From CAVYXK01 sp963708245 (lineage in GTDB: Bacteria; Pseudomonadota; Alphaproteobacteria; Acetobacterales; Acetobacteraceae), in contig OY970201.1 of the NCBI GenBank assembly GCA_963708245.1, positions 3,720,001 to 3,784,000 of the forward strand: 64,000 bases of DNA. Direction: 5' to 3'. Below the pieces are notes generated by a model. It was given only the letters and a program-made list of their open reading frames with translations, was not told where the DNA came from and did no database searches. Position numbers and translations under genes: made by a program. Within the stretch, counting starts at the first letter, position 1. Each line of letters begins with the position of its first letter. Shown here one piece after another: positions 37,225-45,689 of the stretch.

Positions 37225-38066
37225 GCGGCTGGTGTCCTTTCCGACGGCTTGCCGGCGGGCTTCTCTTTGGCTGGCGCCTTTTCTGCTGCCTGCCCGAGGC
37301 TCTTCTTAAGCGCCGCCATGAGGTCGACGACATTCCCCCGGTCTTCAGGAGCAGGCTGTTCGCGATCGACCCCTTCACCCTTCAGCTTGGCGTCGATCAT
37401 GGCCCGCAACCGGGTTTCATATCGGTCCTCGACATCCGAAGGGTCATAGCGGCCGGTCTGGCGGTCGATGAGCTGGACGGCCAGTTTCACCATCTCCGGG
37501 TCGCTCTTGTCCCGGGACGCAGTGCCGAAGATGTCCGACGCGTTGTTCATATCGCGTTGCTCTGAGAGGGTCTGCGCAACAAGGCCCTGATCGGTGGCCC
37601 GAATGCCGATGGTCCGCTCGCGCTGCGCGATAACAACCCGAGCCAGCGCAACGCGTCCTGTCTGCGCGATGGCGTCCCGCAGGACTTCATAGACGTCCGC
37701 ACCGGCATCGCCGTTGGGCGCCAGATAGTAACTTTCGTCATAGTAAACCGAGTTGATCGAATCCGCATCGACGAACTTTTCGATGGCCATGATCGATGAG
37801 CTCTCGACCTTCACCGAATCAAAGTCCGCGTCTGTCAACAGCAGATATCGGTTCTTCGCGAATTCGTATCCCTTGACGAGGTCCCGGCGCGCCAGCTCTT
37901 TGCCGGTCTCTGCATCGACCGTGATCATTCGGATCCGATTGCCCGTTTCCGGGTTGATCATGTTGAAACGGATAGCGTTGCGCTCGTGCTTCGCCGCAAA
38001 AAGCGTGACGGGGCAGGACACGAGGGCGAGTCGAAGGTGACCCCGCCAGATCGGACGCTGTGCCAT
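37191..38066 (-). CDS. ku: Ku homodimer protein (non-homologous end joining)
   Basis: 291 residues from ATG 38066. Bacterial Ku core: RPIWRGHLRLALVSCPVTLF, RIRMITVDAETGKELAR, VKGYEFAKNRYLLLTDAD, YDESYYLAPNG, and ERTIGIRATDQGLV in the bridge region. A Lys/Ala/Pro-rich C-terminal tail is usual and thought to help DNA binding. It normally partners with LigD, which is not in this window. Confidence 0.96.
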   Translation of the reverse strand: MAQRPIWRGHLRLALVSCPVTLFAAKHERNAIRFNMINPETGNRIRMITVDAETGKELARRDLVKGYEFAKNRYLLLTDADFDSVKVESSSIMAIEKFVDADSINSVYYDESYYLAPNGDAGADVYEVLRDAIAQTGRVALARVVIAQRERTIGIRATDQGLVAQTLSEQRDMNNASDIFGTASRDKSDPEMVKLAVQLIDRQTGRYDPSDVEDRYETRLRAMIDAKLKGEGVDREQPAPEDRGNVVDLMAALKKSLGQAAEKAPAKEKPAGKPSERTPAAQAAKTSRKRA

Positions 38067-38330
38067 GGTTCGCGTCTCCACACGCTTTGCCGGTCAGTCG
38101 ACGAAACTAAATCCGAGTTCTCGCTCCGACGTAAGGGAGCCGATAGACCGAGGGACTACTGGCCGCAATTAAACTTTGCTCTCAACGTGCCATGCGTAGC
38201 GCCTTGATTCCATGTCGAAATCCACTGGCGCTGGCCAGTGCCGGCCCCCCGTGGCCGCGAGATCACGTGCGTGTTACCGGCGCTTCTCGTTTCTGCTTGC
38301 GCGTCGCCGCGTCGCTTGGCGCCGTCGCTG

Positions 38331-38792
38331 TCAGGTCACCCTGCACTCAGGGCCCAAATGACCGGTAAAGCGATGCCATTTCTCCGTGCGGCCGAGGAGC
38401 GGTACACCGACGAAGCCCCGCAGATTGAGCTGGCCGGCGTCATCCACCCAGATCTCCGCCTGATACTCCTTGCCGTTGCGTGGATCGGTGACGTGACCTA
38501 GCCAGACACCATCCTCGGTCGGACGCTCGTCTGTGATGATGGTCAGGCCGCATTGCGAGCGGCCTTGGTAGTCCATGGGTATCGGCTCACCTGGCGCCCT
38601 CTTTATGCCGACAATCCGGCCGCACAGGGTCGCCCCGCACCACCCAATTTCGATCACCCCACCGCCGTTCGCTGTAGTCCATTGACCCAGCGGCTCGGCC
38701 GGCATCGGCATTTCGCGAGCCGCCGCGCCAACACTGATACAGACGGCGATGCTGACGCCGATCAGGATGGGATTCAGCCCCGAACGGGACAT
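38331..38792 (-). CDS. exported DUF2147 protein
   Basis: 153 residues from ATG 38792. Signal peptide (ILIGVSIAVCISVGAAA) followed by the DUF2147 beta-barrel pattern: LGQWTTANGGGVIEIGWCGATLCGRIVG, CGLTIITDERPTEDGVWLGHVTDPRNGKEY, LNLRGFVGVPLLGRTEKWHR. Function of the family is not established. A distant paralogue lies at 53031-53585. Confidence 0.85.
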   Translation of the reverse strand: MSRSGLNPILIGVSIAVCISVGAAAREMPMPAEPLGQWTTANGGGVIEIGWCGATLCGRIVGIKRAPGEPIPMDYQGRSQCGLTIITDERPTEDGVWLGHVTDPRNGKEYQAEIWVDDAGQLNLRGFVGVPLLGRTEKWHRFTGHLGPECRVT

Positions 38793-39112
38793 CGTAGTCC
38801 TCCTTCTGACGGCATATCTGCCGCCAGTCGCCTGGGACCTTCGAGAACGGGGTCGCGGCTGCCGCGTTTTGCCCCCCACAATTCCTGGACCTCGGCCGCT
38901 CCAACGGGGCGGCCCTTTTCATTCCTTGCGTTAGGAACCCAGAACAATCTGCGGAGCGGTGCCCTCCTGCAACTCGTTGTCCTCTCGTCATTGCCGGCCC
39001 AATGGGCCCGCCATGACGAGGCGCCAAACGCAATCATCCTCCCCAAGGGGCCTGACCGCCCCTACGAGCGGACCATTTCCGTATATTGGGGGAGTACTCG
39101 GGCGCGCGGTAA
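38793..39112. other. intergenic region, divergent promoters
   Basis: 320 bases between the leftward DUF2147 gene and the rightward NUDIX-regulator gene. No gene is supported. Confidence 0.45.
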
Positions 39113-40078
39113 ATGCCGCCTGATAAGAGGGACAGGCGCGTGGACCTCTCTGAAACAGCCCGAGAACCGCCAGGGATGGCAGAGAGCCTCGCAGCCGAGT
39201 TGATCGCGGTGCTCGTCGCGGTGACGGATGGCGAGCCCCGCGTGCTGACCATTGAACACGGCCGCGCTCTGCCCGCCGGCCCGCTCGAGCCGGGTCACCG
39301 CTCGCTGCAAGCAGGGCTGCGCTCCTGGGTGGAGCAGCAGACCCGGCATCCGCTGGGCTATGTCGAGCAGCTCTATACCTTCGCCGACCGCGACCGCACA
39401 GCCCACGGCTCGCGGCATATTTCGATCAGCTATCTCGCGCTGACGCGGGAAGCCGGTCAGGGCGGGGCGCCCGGCGTGGGCTGGCAGAGCTGGTACCGGT
39501 TCTTCCCGTGGGAAGACTGGCGCGCCGACGGGCCAGCGCTGGTGCGCCAGACGATCGCGCCTTTGCTCGCCGCCTGGGCGCGGGACGGCAGCGCAGCAGT
39601 CCGGCGCGAGCGACGGCTGCGGGCAGCGGTCGATTTCGGGCTGGATGGCGAGGGCTGGAACGACGAACTGGTGTTGCAGCGCTACGAGCTGCTGTGGGAG
39701 GCCGGGCTGGTGCCAGAGGCGGGGGCCGGGGCATCGGCTCTGCCGGGCATGCCGATGATGCATGACCACCGGCGCATCCTGGCCACCGGGATCGCCAGGC
39801 TGCGCGCCAAGATCAAGTACCGGCCGGTAGTCTTCGAGCTGATGCCGCCGGAATTCACGTTGTTGCAACTGCAACGGACAGTCGAGGCGCTGGCCGGACG
39901 TCTATTACACAAACAGAATTTTCGGCGATTGATGGAGCAACAGGCGCTGGTGGAAGAGACCGGGCGGGAAGCGCGCGAGACTGGCGGCCGTCCGGCCAAG
40001 CTCTTCCGCTTCCGCCGCGAAGTGCTCGCCGAGCGGGCCGCCGCCGGTACCAAGCTGCCGCTCGCCCGCATTGTGTGA
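39113..40078 (+). CDS. NUDIX-type transcriptional regulator (NrtR-like NAD regulator)
   Basis: 321 residues. N-terminal degenerate NUDIX-fold domain (LIAVLVAVTDGEPRVLTIEH, PGHRSLQAGLRSWVEQQT, GYVEQLYTFADRDR) and a C-terminal winged helix (ELMPPEFTLLQLQRTVEALA, HKQNFRRLMEQQALVEET, GRPAKLFRFRRE). This is the layout of the NrtR family, which represses NAD metabolism genes in response to ADP-ribose. No NAD gene is adjacent, so the target is unknown. Confidence 0.82.
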   Translation: MPPDKRDRRVDLSETAREPPGMAESLAAELIAVLVAVTDGEPRVLTIEHGRALPAGPLEPGHRSLQAGLRSWVEQQTRHPLGYVEQLYTFADRDRTAHGSRHISISYLALTREAGQGGAPGVGWQSWYRFFPWEDWRADGPALVRQTIAPLLAAWARDGSAAVRRERRLRAAVDFGLDGEGWNDELVLQRYELLWEAGLVPEAGAGASALPGMPMMHDHRRILATGIARLRAKIKYRPVVFELMPPEFTLLQLQRTVEALAGRLLHKQNFRRLMEQQALVEETGREARETGGRPAKLFRFRREVLAERAAAGTKLPLARIV

Positions 40079-40095
40079 CGCACGCCCCTGCGTCC

Positions 40096-40590
40096 TCACG
40101 TAGCGGGCAAGGCTATCCGTTTCTCGAAGAACACGCTCGTTGCAATCGCTTGCGGTGCCATTCGCACATAGTCGCCGAATGCCGGACAGCGCACGAACCC
40201 GGCACGCGCATAAAGCCGCATCGCCGCAAGCTGGTGCTCTCCTGTTTCCAACCGCAACAAAGACAGCCCTGCGCCGCGCGCCTCTTCCTCGATGCGCGCC
40301 AGGATCGCCTGCGCCACGCCCCGTCCCCGTGCGGCCTCCCGCATGTACATGCGCTTGACCTCGGCAAAATTGGAAAAGAGGGCCACTCCACCGCAGCCCA
40401 CCGCCGCACCGCGCAGTCTTGCGACGAAAAATCGGACATGCGGCTGGAAGATCGCGTCGAGCGCCAATCCATGCCGTTGTTCCGGCGTATACTCCGCTGA
40501 AAGAATGGCCTCGAGCTCTCCGACCAATGCGCGCACCTCTTCAGTTGCAGTCGGTACGGCCTCGATCCACACGCTAGCTCTGTCGTTCAT
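40096..40590 (-). CDS. GNAT family N-acetyltransferase
   Basis: 164 residues. Acetyl-CoA loop in AEVKRMYMREAARGRGVAQA (the RGxGxA-type motif as RGRGVA), preceding strand AAVGCGGVALF, and the later LRLETGEHQLAAMRLYARAGF. Substrate unknown. It is 32 bases after the pirin gene and probably third in the wrbA-pirin-GNAT unit. Confidence 0.88.
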   Translation of the reverse strand: MNDRASVWIEAVPTATEEVRALVGELEAILSAEYTPEQRHGLALDAIFQPHVRFFVARLRGAAVGCGGVALFSNFAEVKRMYMREAARGRGVAQAILARIEEEARGAGLSLLRLETGEHQLAAMRLYARAGFVRCPAFGDYVRMAPQAIATSVFFEKRIALPAT

Positions 40591-40622
40591 TGATGCTCCG
40601 GACAGCGGTCCCCGAACAGGTA

Positions 40623-41321
40623 TCAGCCGCCCATATCGAACACCAGCAGTTCCGCCGGCTCAACTCCCCGCATCCGCAGCAAGCTCTCGCCCGACACCGC
40701 CGCGCCGTCGCCAGCCACAAGTCGCTCGCCGTTCAGCCGAATCTCACCGCGCGTCATCTGCACCCACTGCCCGCGGCCCAATGCCACCGGCAGCTCGCTT
40801 TCCTGATCTAGCGCCAACTGTGCTGACCAGACATCGGCGTCCTGATGCACTACGACCGAGCCATCACGCCCGTCCCGCGATCCGATCAGCCGCAGCCCTC
40901 CCTCAATCTTCCCGGCGAATGATTTCTGCGCATAGCCCGGCGGCAGACCGTCGCGTTCCGGCGCAATCCAAATTTGCAGGAAATGCACCGGCTCTGTCTT
41001 CGAGTGGTTGAACTCGGAATGCCGAATCCCCGTCCCCGCGCTCATGCGCTGCAACTCGCCGGGGCGGATGATCGCCGTGGTGCCGACGCTGTCCTTGTGC
41101 TCCAGCGCGCCCTCCAGCACCCAGGACAGAATCTCCATGTCGCGGTGCGGATGTGTCGGGAACCCCGCACCGGGGGCGACGCGGTCCTCGTTGATCACCA
41201 GCAGCGGCCCAAACCCGACGAATTTCGGGTCGCGGTACTCGGCGAACGAGAAAGTGTGGCGGCTGTCGAGCCAGCCGTGCCGGCTATGGCCGCGTTCGTC
41301 GGAACGACGGATCGTGATCAT
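40623..41321 (-). CDS. pirin family protein
   Basis: 232 residues, bicupin. Metal-site segment FPTHPHRDMEILSWVLEG, IRPGELQRMSAGTGIRHSEF, and HFLQIWIAPERDGLPPGYAQ match bacterial pirins such as YhhW, which have quercetinase activity. N-terminus TIRRSDERGHSRHGWLDSRHTFSFAEY is typical. Start ATG overlaps the wrbA stop (ATGA), so translation is coupled. Confidence 0.93.
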   Translation of the reverse strand: MITIRRSDERGHSRHGWLDSRHTFSFAEYRDPKFVGFGPLLVINEDRVAPGAGFPTHPHRDMEILSWVLEGALEHKDSVGTTAIIRPGELQRMSAGTGIRHSEFNHSKTEPVHFLQIWIAPERDGLPPGYAQKSFAGKIEGGLRLIGSRDGRDGSVVVHQDADVWSAQLALDQESELPVALGRGQWVQMTRGEIRLNGERLVAGDGAAVSGESLLRMRGVEPAELLVFDMGG

Positions 41322-41956
41322 CGGCTGCCTGATTCCCTGGTTGCAGTGATGCCCGCGGCCTTCAGAGCCGCGGCGACCTGGGCCACCCGACGGCCCTGAA
41401 ACCGCGCGACCTCCAGGTCTTCTGCCCTCGGTGGCGCGGCCTGGGTGCCCGACACCGCTGTCGCCCCGTACGGCGTGCCTGCCTTGTACATCACCGCATC
41501 GGCGTACCCCAGCGGTACGATGATCAAGCCGAGATGCGCCATCGGATTATAGAGCGACAGCAGCGTGCTCTCGTTGCCCCCATGCAACGTCGAGGTTGAC
41601 GCGAACACCGCTCCCGTCTTGCCGTTCAGCCGGCCGCGGGACCACAGCCCGCCGAGGCTGTCGATATACGCCTTCAGCTCCGACGACACGCTGCCGAACC
41701 GGGTGGGGGTGCCGAATATGATAGCGTCCGCCCACTCGGCATCTGCCTCGGTCGGTGCGGCATAGGCTGCGTTCATTCGCTCGGCGTTCTCCGCCCAGCC
41801 TGGGGCCTTCGCCATGATCTCAGGGCCGACCAGCTCACGGGCGCGACGCAGGCGCGGTTCCGCGCCGGCCTCGCGGGCACCTTCGGCAACGGCGAGCGCC
41901 AGCGCCTCAGTGACGCCGGTACGGGAGTAGAACGCAATCAGGACATTGGCGGCCAT
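41318..41956 (-). CDS. wrbA: NAD(P)H:quinone oxidoreductase, WrbA type
   Basis: 212 residues from ATG 41956. Flavodoxin-like FMN loop VLIAFYSRTGVTEALA, the second FMN segment FGTPTRFGSVSSELKAYID, SLGGLWSRGRLNGKTGAVFA, and GGNESTLLS. Two-electron quinone reductase protecting against redox stress. Coupled to pirin; divergent from a LysR regulator, which is likely to control it. Confidence 0.93.
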   Translation of the reverse strand: MAANVLIAFYSRTGVTEALALAVAEGAREAGAEPRLRRARELVGPEIMAKAPGWAENAERMNAAYAAPTEADAEWADAIIFGTPTRFGSVSSELKAYIDSLGGLWSRGRLNGKTGAVFASTSTLHGGNESTLLSLYNPMAHLGLIIVPLGYADAVMYKAGTPYGATAVSGTQAAPPRAEDLEVARFQGRRVAQVAAALKAAGITATRESGSR

Positions 41957-42010
41957 CGGGGCGATCCTTCGCAAGGTGGGTCGCCTGGCCAAATGGGTCA
42001 CCTCGTCATC

Positions 42011-42056
42011 TATCCAATCGGGATAATATGGATAAGATCCAGCGACCAATTGGATA
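42011..42056. promoter_or_regulatory. probable LysR operator/promoter between wrbA and lysR
   Basis: In the 99-base divergent gap TATCC-AATCG-GGATA (42011-42025) is an exact dyad, a further GGATA follows at 42030, and ATCCAAT (42012-42018) pairs with ATTGGAT (42049-42055) just before the lysR start. LysR regulators typically bind such imperfect dyads and repress their own gene while activating the divergent one. Confidence 0.5.
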
Positions 42057-43063
42057 TGCCAGACCCCGCCCTTCCGACGCTCGATCAGCTCCGCGTGTTC
42101 ACCGCCGCCGCCGATAGCGGCAGCTCCTCGGCGGCCGCGCGCCGGCTGAACCGTGCCCAGTCAGTGGTCAGCTACACCATCGCCAACCTGGAATCGCAGC
42201 TCGGTGTGACCCTGTTCGCGCGCGACGGCCGGGTCCCGGCGTTGACCGAAGCCGGGCGCGCCTTGCTGGCCGACGCTCGCCGGGTCGGGCTGCTGGTGGA
42301 CGAGATGCGGGCACGGGCCGCCGGCCTCCAGCGCGGGCTGGAGGCCGAGGTCGCGCTAGTCGTCGATGTGCTGTTCCCCACCTGCGCGCTGGTCGAGGTG
42401 CTGCGGGAATTCGCCACCGCCTCCCCCACCGTCACCCTCCGCCTCTCCATCGAGGCGCTAGGCGGCGTCACCCAGCTTGTGCTCGACGGCGCGGCCGGCC
42501 TCGGCGTGAGCGGGCGTGTTGCCGTGGCCTGCCCCGAGCTTGAATGGCGCCGGATCGGCGAGGTGATCCTGGTCACCGTCGCCCCACCCGCGCACCCGCT
42601 GGCATCGATCCCCGAACCGATCCCCCGGGCTGCAGTGCGCGATCAGCTCCAGCTCGTGCTGACCGACCGCACACGCCTGACCGAGGGGCAGGATTTCGCC
42701 GTCCACGCCTTGCGCACCTGGCGTCTCGGCGATCTTGGGGCGAAGCACGCCATGCTGCTGGCCGGGCTCGGCTGGGGCAACATGCCCGCGCACATGGTGG
42801 CCGACGACTTGGCGGCAGGGCGGCTGGTGCGCCTGAAGCTGGAAGACGCCGCCGAGAACCACTTCGAACTCGGCCTCGTGCATCGCACCGACCATCCACT
42901 CGGCCCCGCCTCGCGCTGGCTGGCCGACCGCCTGGAACAGGCCCTTTCGCAATCACACCTCTCCCGCTCTGCGGGAGAGGTCGGTTCGCGAAGCGAACCG
43001 GGTGAGGGTGCCAGGGGACCCACAAGATGCCCAAAGCCCACTTCCCTACTCGCCCCAGAATAG
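42056..43063 (+). CDS. LysR-family transcriptional regulator
   Basis: 335 residues. N-terminal winged helix LDQLRVFTAAADSGSSSAAARRLNRAQSVVSYTIANLE (residues about 8-45; recognition helix AQSVVSYTIANLE), then a periplasmic-binding-like effector domain. The final residues from about 302 (HLSRSAGEVGSRSEPGEGAR...) are encoded by a palindromic repeat rather than by ancestral sequence. Divergent from wrbA-pirin-GNAT, its likely target; effector unknown. Confidence 0.9.
   Translation: MPDPALPTLDQLRVFTAAADSGSSSAAARRLNRAQSVVSYTIANLESQLGVTLFARDGRVPALTEAGRALLADARRVGLLVDEMRARAAGLQRGLEAEVALVVDVLFPTCALVEVLREFATASPTVTLRLSIEALGGVTQLVLDGAAGLGVSGRVAVACPELEWRRIGEVILVTVAPPAHPLASIPEPIPRAAVRDQLQLVLTDRTRLTEGQDFAVHALRTWRLGDLGAKHAMLLAGLGWGNMPAHMVADDLAAGRLVRLKLEDAAENHFELGLVHRTDHPLGPASRWLADRLEQALSQSHLSRSAGEVGSRSEPGEGARGPTRCPKPTSLLAPE
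42958..43000. repeat. double-hairpin repeat inside lysR 3' end
   Basis: CCTCTCCCGC-TCT-GCGGGAGAGG (42958-42980) and CGGTTCGC-GAA-GCGAACCG (42982-43000) are two perfect hairpins in tandem, followed by GGTGAGGGTG. This resembles dispersed palindromic units of alphaproteobacteria. Lying between two convergent genes, it may also end transcription. Confidence 0.75.
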
Positions 43064-44569
43064 CGGTGTCGCCCGCAACCGGCGCCACCGACGCCGCAGC
43101 CGTTGCAACGAAACCAGCCGGTCGCGCGCCTGCCAACCGATCACGGCGCCGATCGCGCGATGCAACTCTGGCGTGGACTCGGCTTGCTCGACCTCATGCA
43201 GCAGCGAGCGCGTGGCCTCCGCATCGCTGTCGGCCCCCAGGGTGGTCTGCAGCCGTGCCAACCGGTCCACGAAATGCTCCGCCGCCTGGCCCGGCCACAG
43301 TGGCAGGAAGAATTCGCACGCATAGCGCAAGCTCTTGAGCTGGACGCGGAGCCGATGCCGCCCCGCGGCATCAAGTCGCCGCAAATGGCTGCCGCGCTTC
43401 AGCACCCTGCCATGCACCCGCGTCAACAGCCGTGCTGCCAGCGCCGAGGCAGGCTCCGAGAGCACCGACAATGCCTCGGCTGGGATTTCGTTTCGCCAAG
43501 CTCGTCGTTCGATCCACTGGCTCAATTGCAACTGGAACCTTGTCGTGCGCGGGTCCGCCAGCACGACGCGGACCGCCTGGTAACTCGCGTCCCGTTGCTG
43601 CGCGGCTGCCTGGCGCAGCGGTTCGAACGTCACCGCCGGCGCGCAGGCCTGCTCCGGTCGCGCCAACGTGTTGGCCAGCAACACGTCCCATTCGCGAGCC
43701 GGGCCAAGCGCGGTCGCCAGCCACTTCGCCTCTTCGCGGAATGCCTGGAATGTTGGGGCGGGCACGTCGCGACGGAGCAGCGACAGGGCGGAACGCAGGC
43801 GGCGCAAGGCAACGCGCAATTGGTGCACGCCCTCCGGATCGCGTCCGTCTTCGGCGGCCGCCTGGTTGTCCGTCAGGTGCTGATGACAGGCGTCGAGAAG
43901 CACGGCGATCGCGTCGTCCACAACATGAAACCGGGCGATCGACGGTTGCACCGCCTTGCTCGGCCGCGGGGGGATCCCGAACGCCAGCGCGAAGCCTCGA
44001 TCGCATTCGCTGGTAGTTGCAAGTCGCAACGGATCGACGTCCAGCAGCTGCGCGCCATGCTCATAAACTGCGCCGGGATCACCGGATTGCAGGTCGAGCT
44101 GCACCTCGGCAACAGGCTCCGCGCGTGCCCCCGCTTCGATGACCCCTTCGCTGAAGGCGACATTTACCATCGCGTCGGGCAGTTGGATGCGCTGCACGCG
44201 GCAGCGCAGCCGACGCGTGAAAACCGGCGCGAGCGTGGCACCGTCCACCCCATCGAGAATCTCGGAGAGATCCGGCGTCGGCAGGCGTGACAGGTCGGGC
44301 GCCGGGCCCTCAACGGGTGTCTCCCATTTCTGTCCGCCGGTACCGTGGCGGCGTGGCTCCCTGCTCAGCCGCTGGATCTGGCGCGCCCCGTTCCGTTGCA
44401 CGCGCAGCGACAGGCCCTTGTCGAACAGTGCCTGCTCCGGCGTGTCGAAATAGGTCACATCCAGCCGGCGCACGACGCCGCTGTTGCGCGCATGTCGTGC
44501 GATGACCGGCGCAAGGCGCAGTCGTTCCAACGATCCGGGCGGCGCCAGCAGTGTGATCGGTGCAATCAT
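43046..44569 (-). CDS. CYTH/CHAD domain protein
   Basis: 507 residues. N-terminal CYTH-like domain (VRRLDVTYFDTPEQALFDKG, LSLRVQRNG, WETPVEG, EVQLDLQSGD) and C-terminal CHAD helical domain with paired histidines (GVHQLRVALRRLRSALSLL, RHRLRVQLKSLRYACEFF). Such proteins are linked to polyphosphate; CHAD binds it, CYTH can hydrolyse triphosphates. The N-terminal ExExK signature is absent (MIAPITLLAPPG instead), so hydrolysis is doubtful. It follows the quinone oxidoreductase gene by 10 bases and overlaps the lysR 3' end by 18 bases convergently. Confidence 0.9.
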   Translation of the reverse strand: MIAPITLLAPPGSLERLRLAPVIARHARNSGVVRRLDVTYFDTPEQALFDKGLSLRVQRNGARQIQRLSREPRRHGTGGQKWETPVEGPAPDLSRLPTPDLSEILDGVDGATLAPVFTRRLRCRVQRIQLPDAMVNVAFSEGVIEAGARAEPVAEVQLDLQSGDPGAVYEHGAQLLDVDPLRLATTSECDRGFALAFGIPPRPSKAVQPSIARFHVVDDAIAVLLDACHQHLTDNQAAAEDGRDPEGVHQLRVALRRLRSALSLLRRDVPAPTFQAFREEAKWLATALGPAREWDVLLANTLARPEQACAPAVTFEPLRQAAAQQRDASYQAVRVVLADPRTTRFQLQLSQWIERRAWRNEIPAEALSVLSEPASALAARLLTRVHGRVLKRGSHLRRLDAAGRHRLRVQLKSLRYACEFFLPLWPGQAAEHFVDRLARLQTTLGADSDAEATRSLLHEVEQAESTPELHRAIGAVIGWQARDRLVSLQRLRRRWRRLRATPLFWGE

Positions 44570-44579
44570 CGCGCCGTAT

Positions 44580-45554
44580 TCACCCCACCAACACCGCCTT
44601 GCCGATCACAGCACGGTCCATCACCGCCTGCACCGCTTCGGCCGCCCTCTCGAGGGGGAAGCAATGGGAGATACGCGGGCGAAGCTTGCCCTCCGCCGCC
44701 AGCTCCAGCAGCGCCCGCGTGTTGGCGGCGAACAGTTCTGGTTGATTGGCCTGAAACCCGCCCATATAAACGCCCACTGCCTCGATGCCCTTGATCAGCA
44801 GATAGTTGCTTCGGATACTGGCGGGGCCGCCGCCCAGGAACCCCAACACCAGCAGCCGTCCGCCATACGCCAGGCAGCGCAGCAATTCTTCGGTCATCGC
44901 GGCGCCGATCGGATCATAGACGATATCCACGCCACGGCCGTCTGTCAGCCGTTTCACTTCATCGACGAACCCGCCGCGATAATCCAGCGCATGCGCCGCC
45001 CCCTCCTCCAGGCACGCGGCGCGCTTCGCCTCGGTCCTGGCCGTCGCGATCACCCGTCCACCGAACAGGCGGGCGACCTGGATGGCGGCGATGCCGATCC
45101 CGCCGGCCGCGCCGTGCACGAGCACCCATTCGCCCTCACGCAGCCGGCCGCGCTGCAGCAGCGCATGATACGCCGTGCCATGGCCGGAGCGCAGCACCGC
45201 CGCCGCCTCCAAGCGCAAGCCGGCGGGGACCGGATCGCACGCCTCGGCCGTGGCATTGGCGAGCGTCGCCCAGGCGCCGGTCCGGTGCCGGCTCATCACT
45301 GAGTCGCCCGGCTTCAACCGGGTCACCCCCGCGCCGACCGCGACCACCTCGCCGGCGGCTTCGCTGCCGGGGATGAACGGCGGCTCCGGCCGCACTTGGT
45401 ATGTCCCGGCGATTTGCAGCACATCGACATACTGCACGCCGCGTGCGGCGAGTCGCACCTGAACCTCGCCGGGACCGGGCGCCGGCGGGTCGGGACGATC
45501 CTCGATCGCTAGCACCTCCGGCCCGCCAAATGCTCGACAAACAACGGCTCTCAA
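44580..45554 (-). CDS. NADPH:quinone oxidoreductase, MDR family
   Basis: 324 residues, zinc-free medium-chain dehydrogenase. MRAVVCRAFGGPEVLAIEDR start, FIPGSEAAGEVVAVGAGV, NADPH loop VLVHGAAGGIGIAAIQVARL, GRGVDIVYDPIGA, and C-terminal RISHCFPLERAAEAVQAVMD. Reduces quinones or alpha,beta-unsaturated carbonyls. Divergent from the Crp-type gene. Confidence 0.93.
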   Translation of the reverse strand: MRAVVCRAFGGPEVLAIEDRPDPPAPGPGEVQVRLAARGVQYVDVLQIAGTYQVRPEPPFIPGSEAAGEVVAVGAGVTRLKPGDSVMSRHRTGAWATLANATAEACDPVPAGLRLEAAAVLRSGHGTAYHALLQRGRLREGEWVLVHGAAGGIGIAAIQVARLFGGRVIATARTEAKRAACLEEGAAHALDYRGGFVDEVKRLTDGRGVDIVYDPIGAAMTEELLRCLAYGGRLLVLGFLGGGPASIRSNYLLIKGIEAVGVYMGGFQANQPELFAANTRALLELAAEGKLRPRISHCFPLERAAEAVQAVMDRAVIGKAVLVG

Positions 45555-45689
45555 CTGGGCCAGCCCCTCACTGGCGGATGGACAGGAATTCAGTCCGGCG
45601 CGGATTTGAACTTACTGGCAATGAGCGCAAACATTAGGCTCGGGCGCAAGCGGCGCCGGGATCGACCACGGATGGAGGTGAGGGTGACG

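Noticed and set aside
36797..37378. N-terminal extension of the M20 enzyme to 623 residues
   Set aside because: The extra 194 residues are Arg/Ser/Pro-rich shadow sequence opposite the zinc-ribbon gene; the ATG at 36796 gives the normal family start.
38066..38330. LigD or another NHEJ partner gene near ku
   Set aside because: No ligase motif in any frame around ku; the gap upstream holds no gene.
43103..44290. 395-codon plus-strand frame opposite the CYTH/CHAD gene
   Set aside because: Antisense shadow without motifs or a ribosome binding site.
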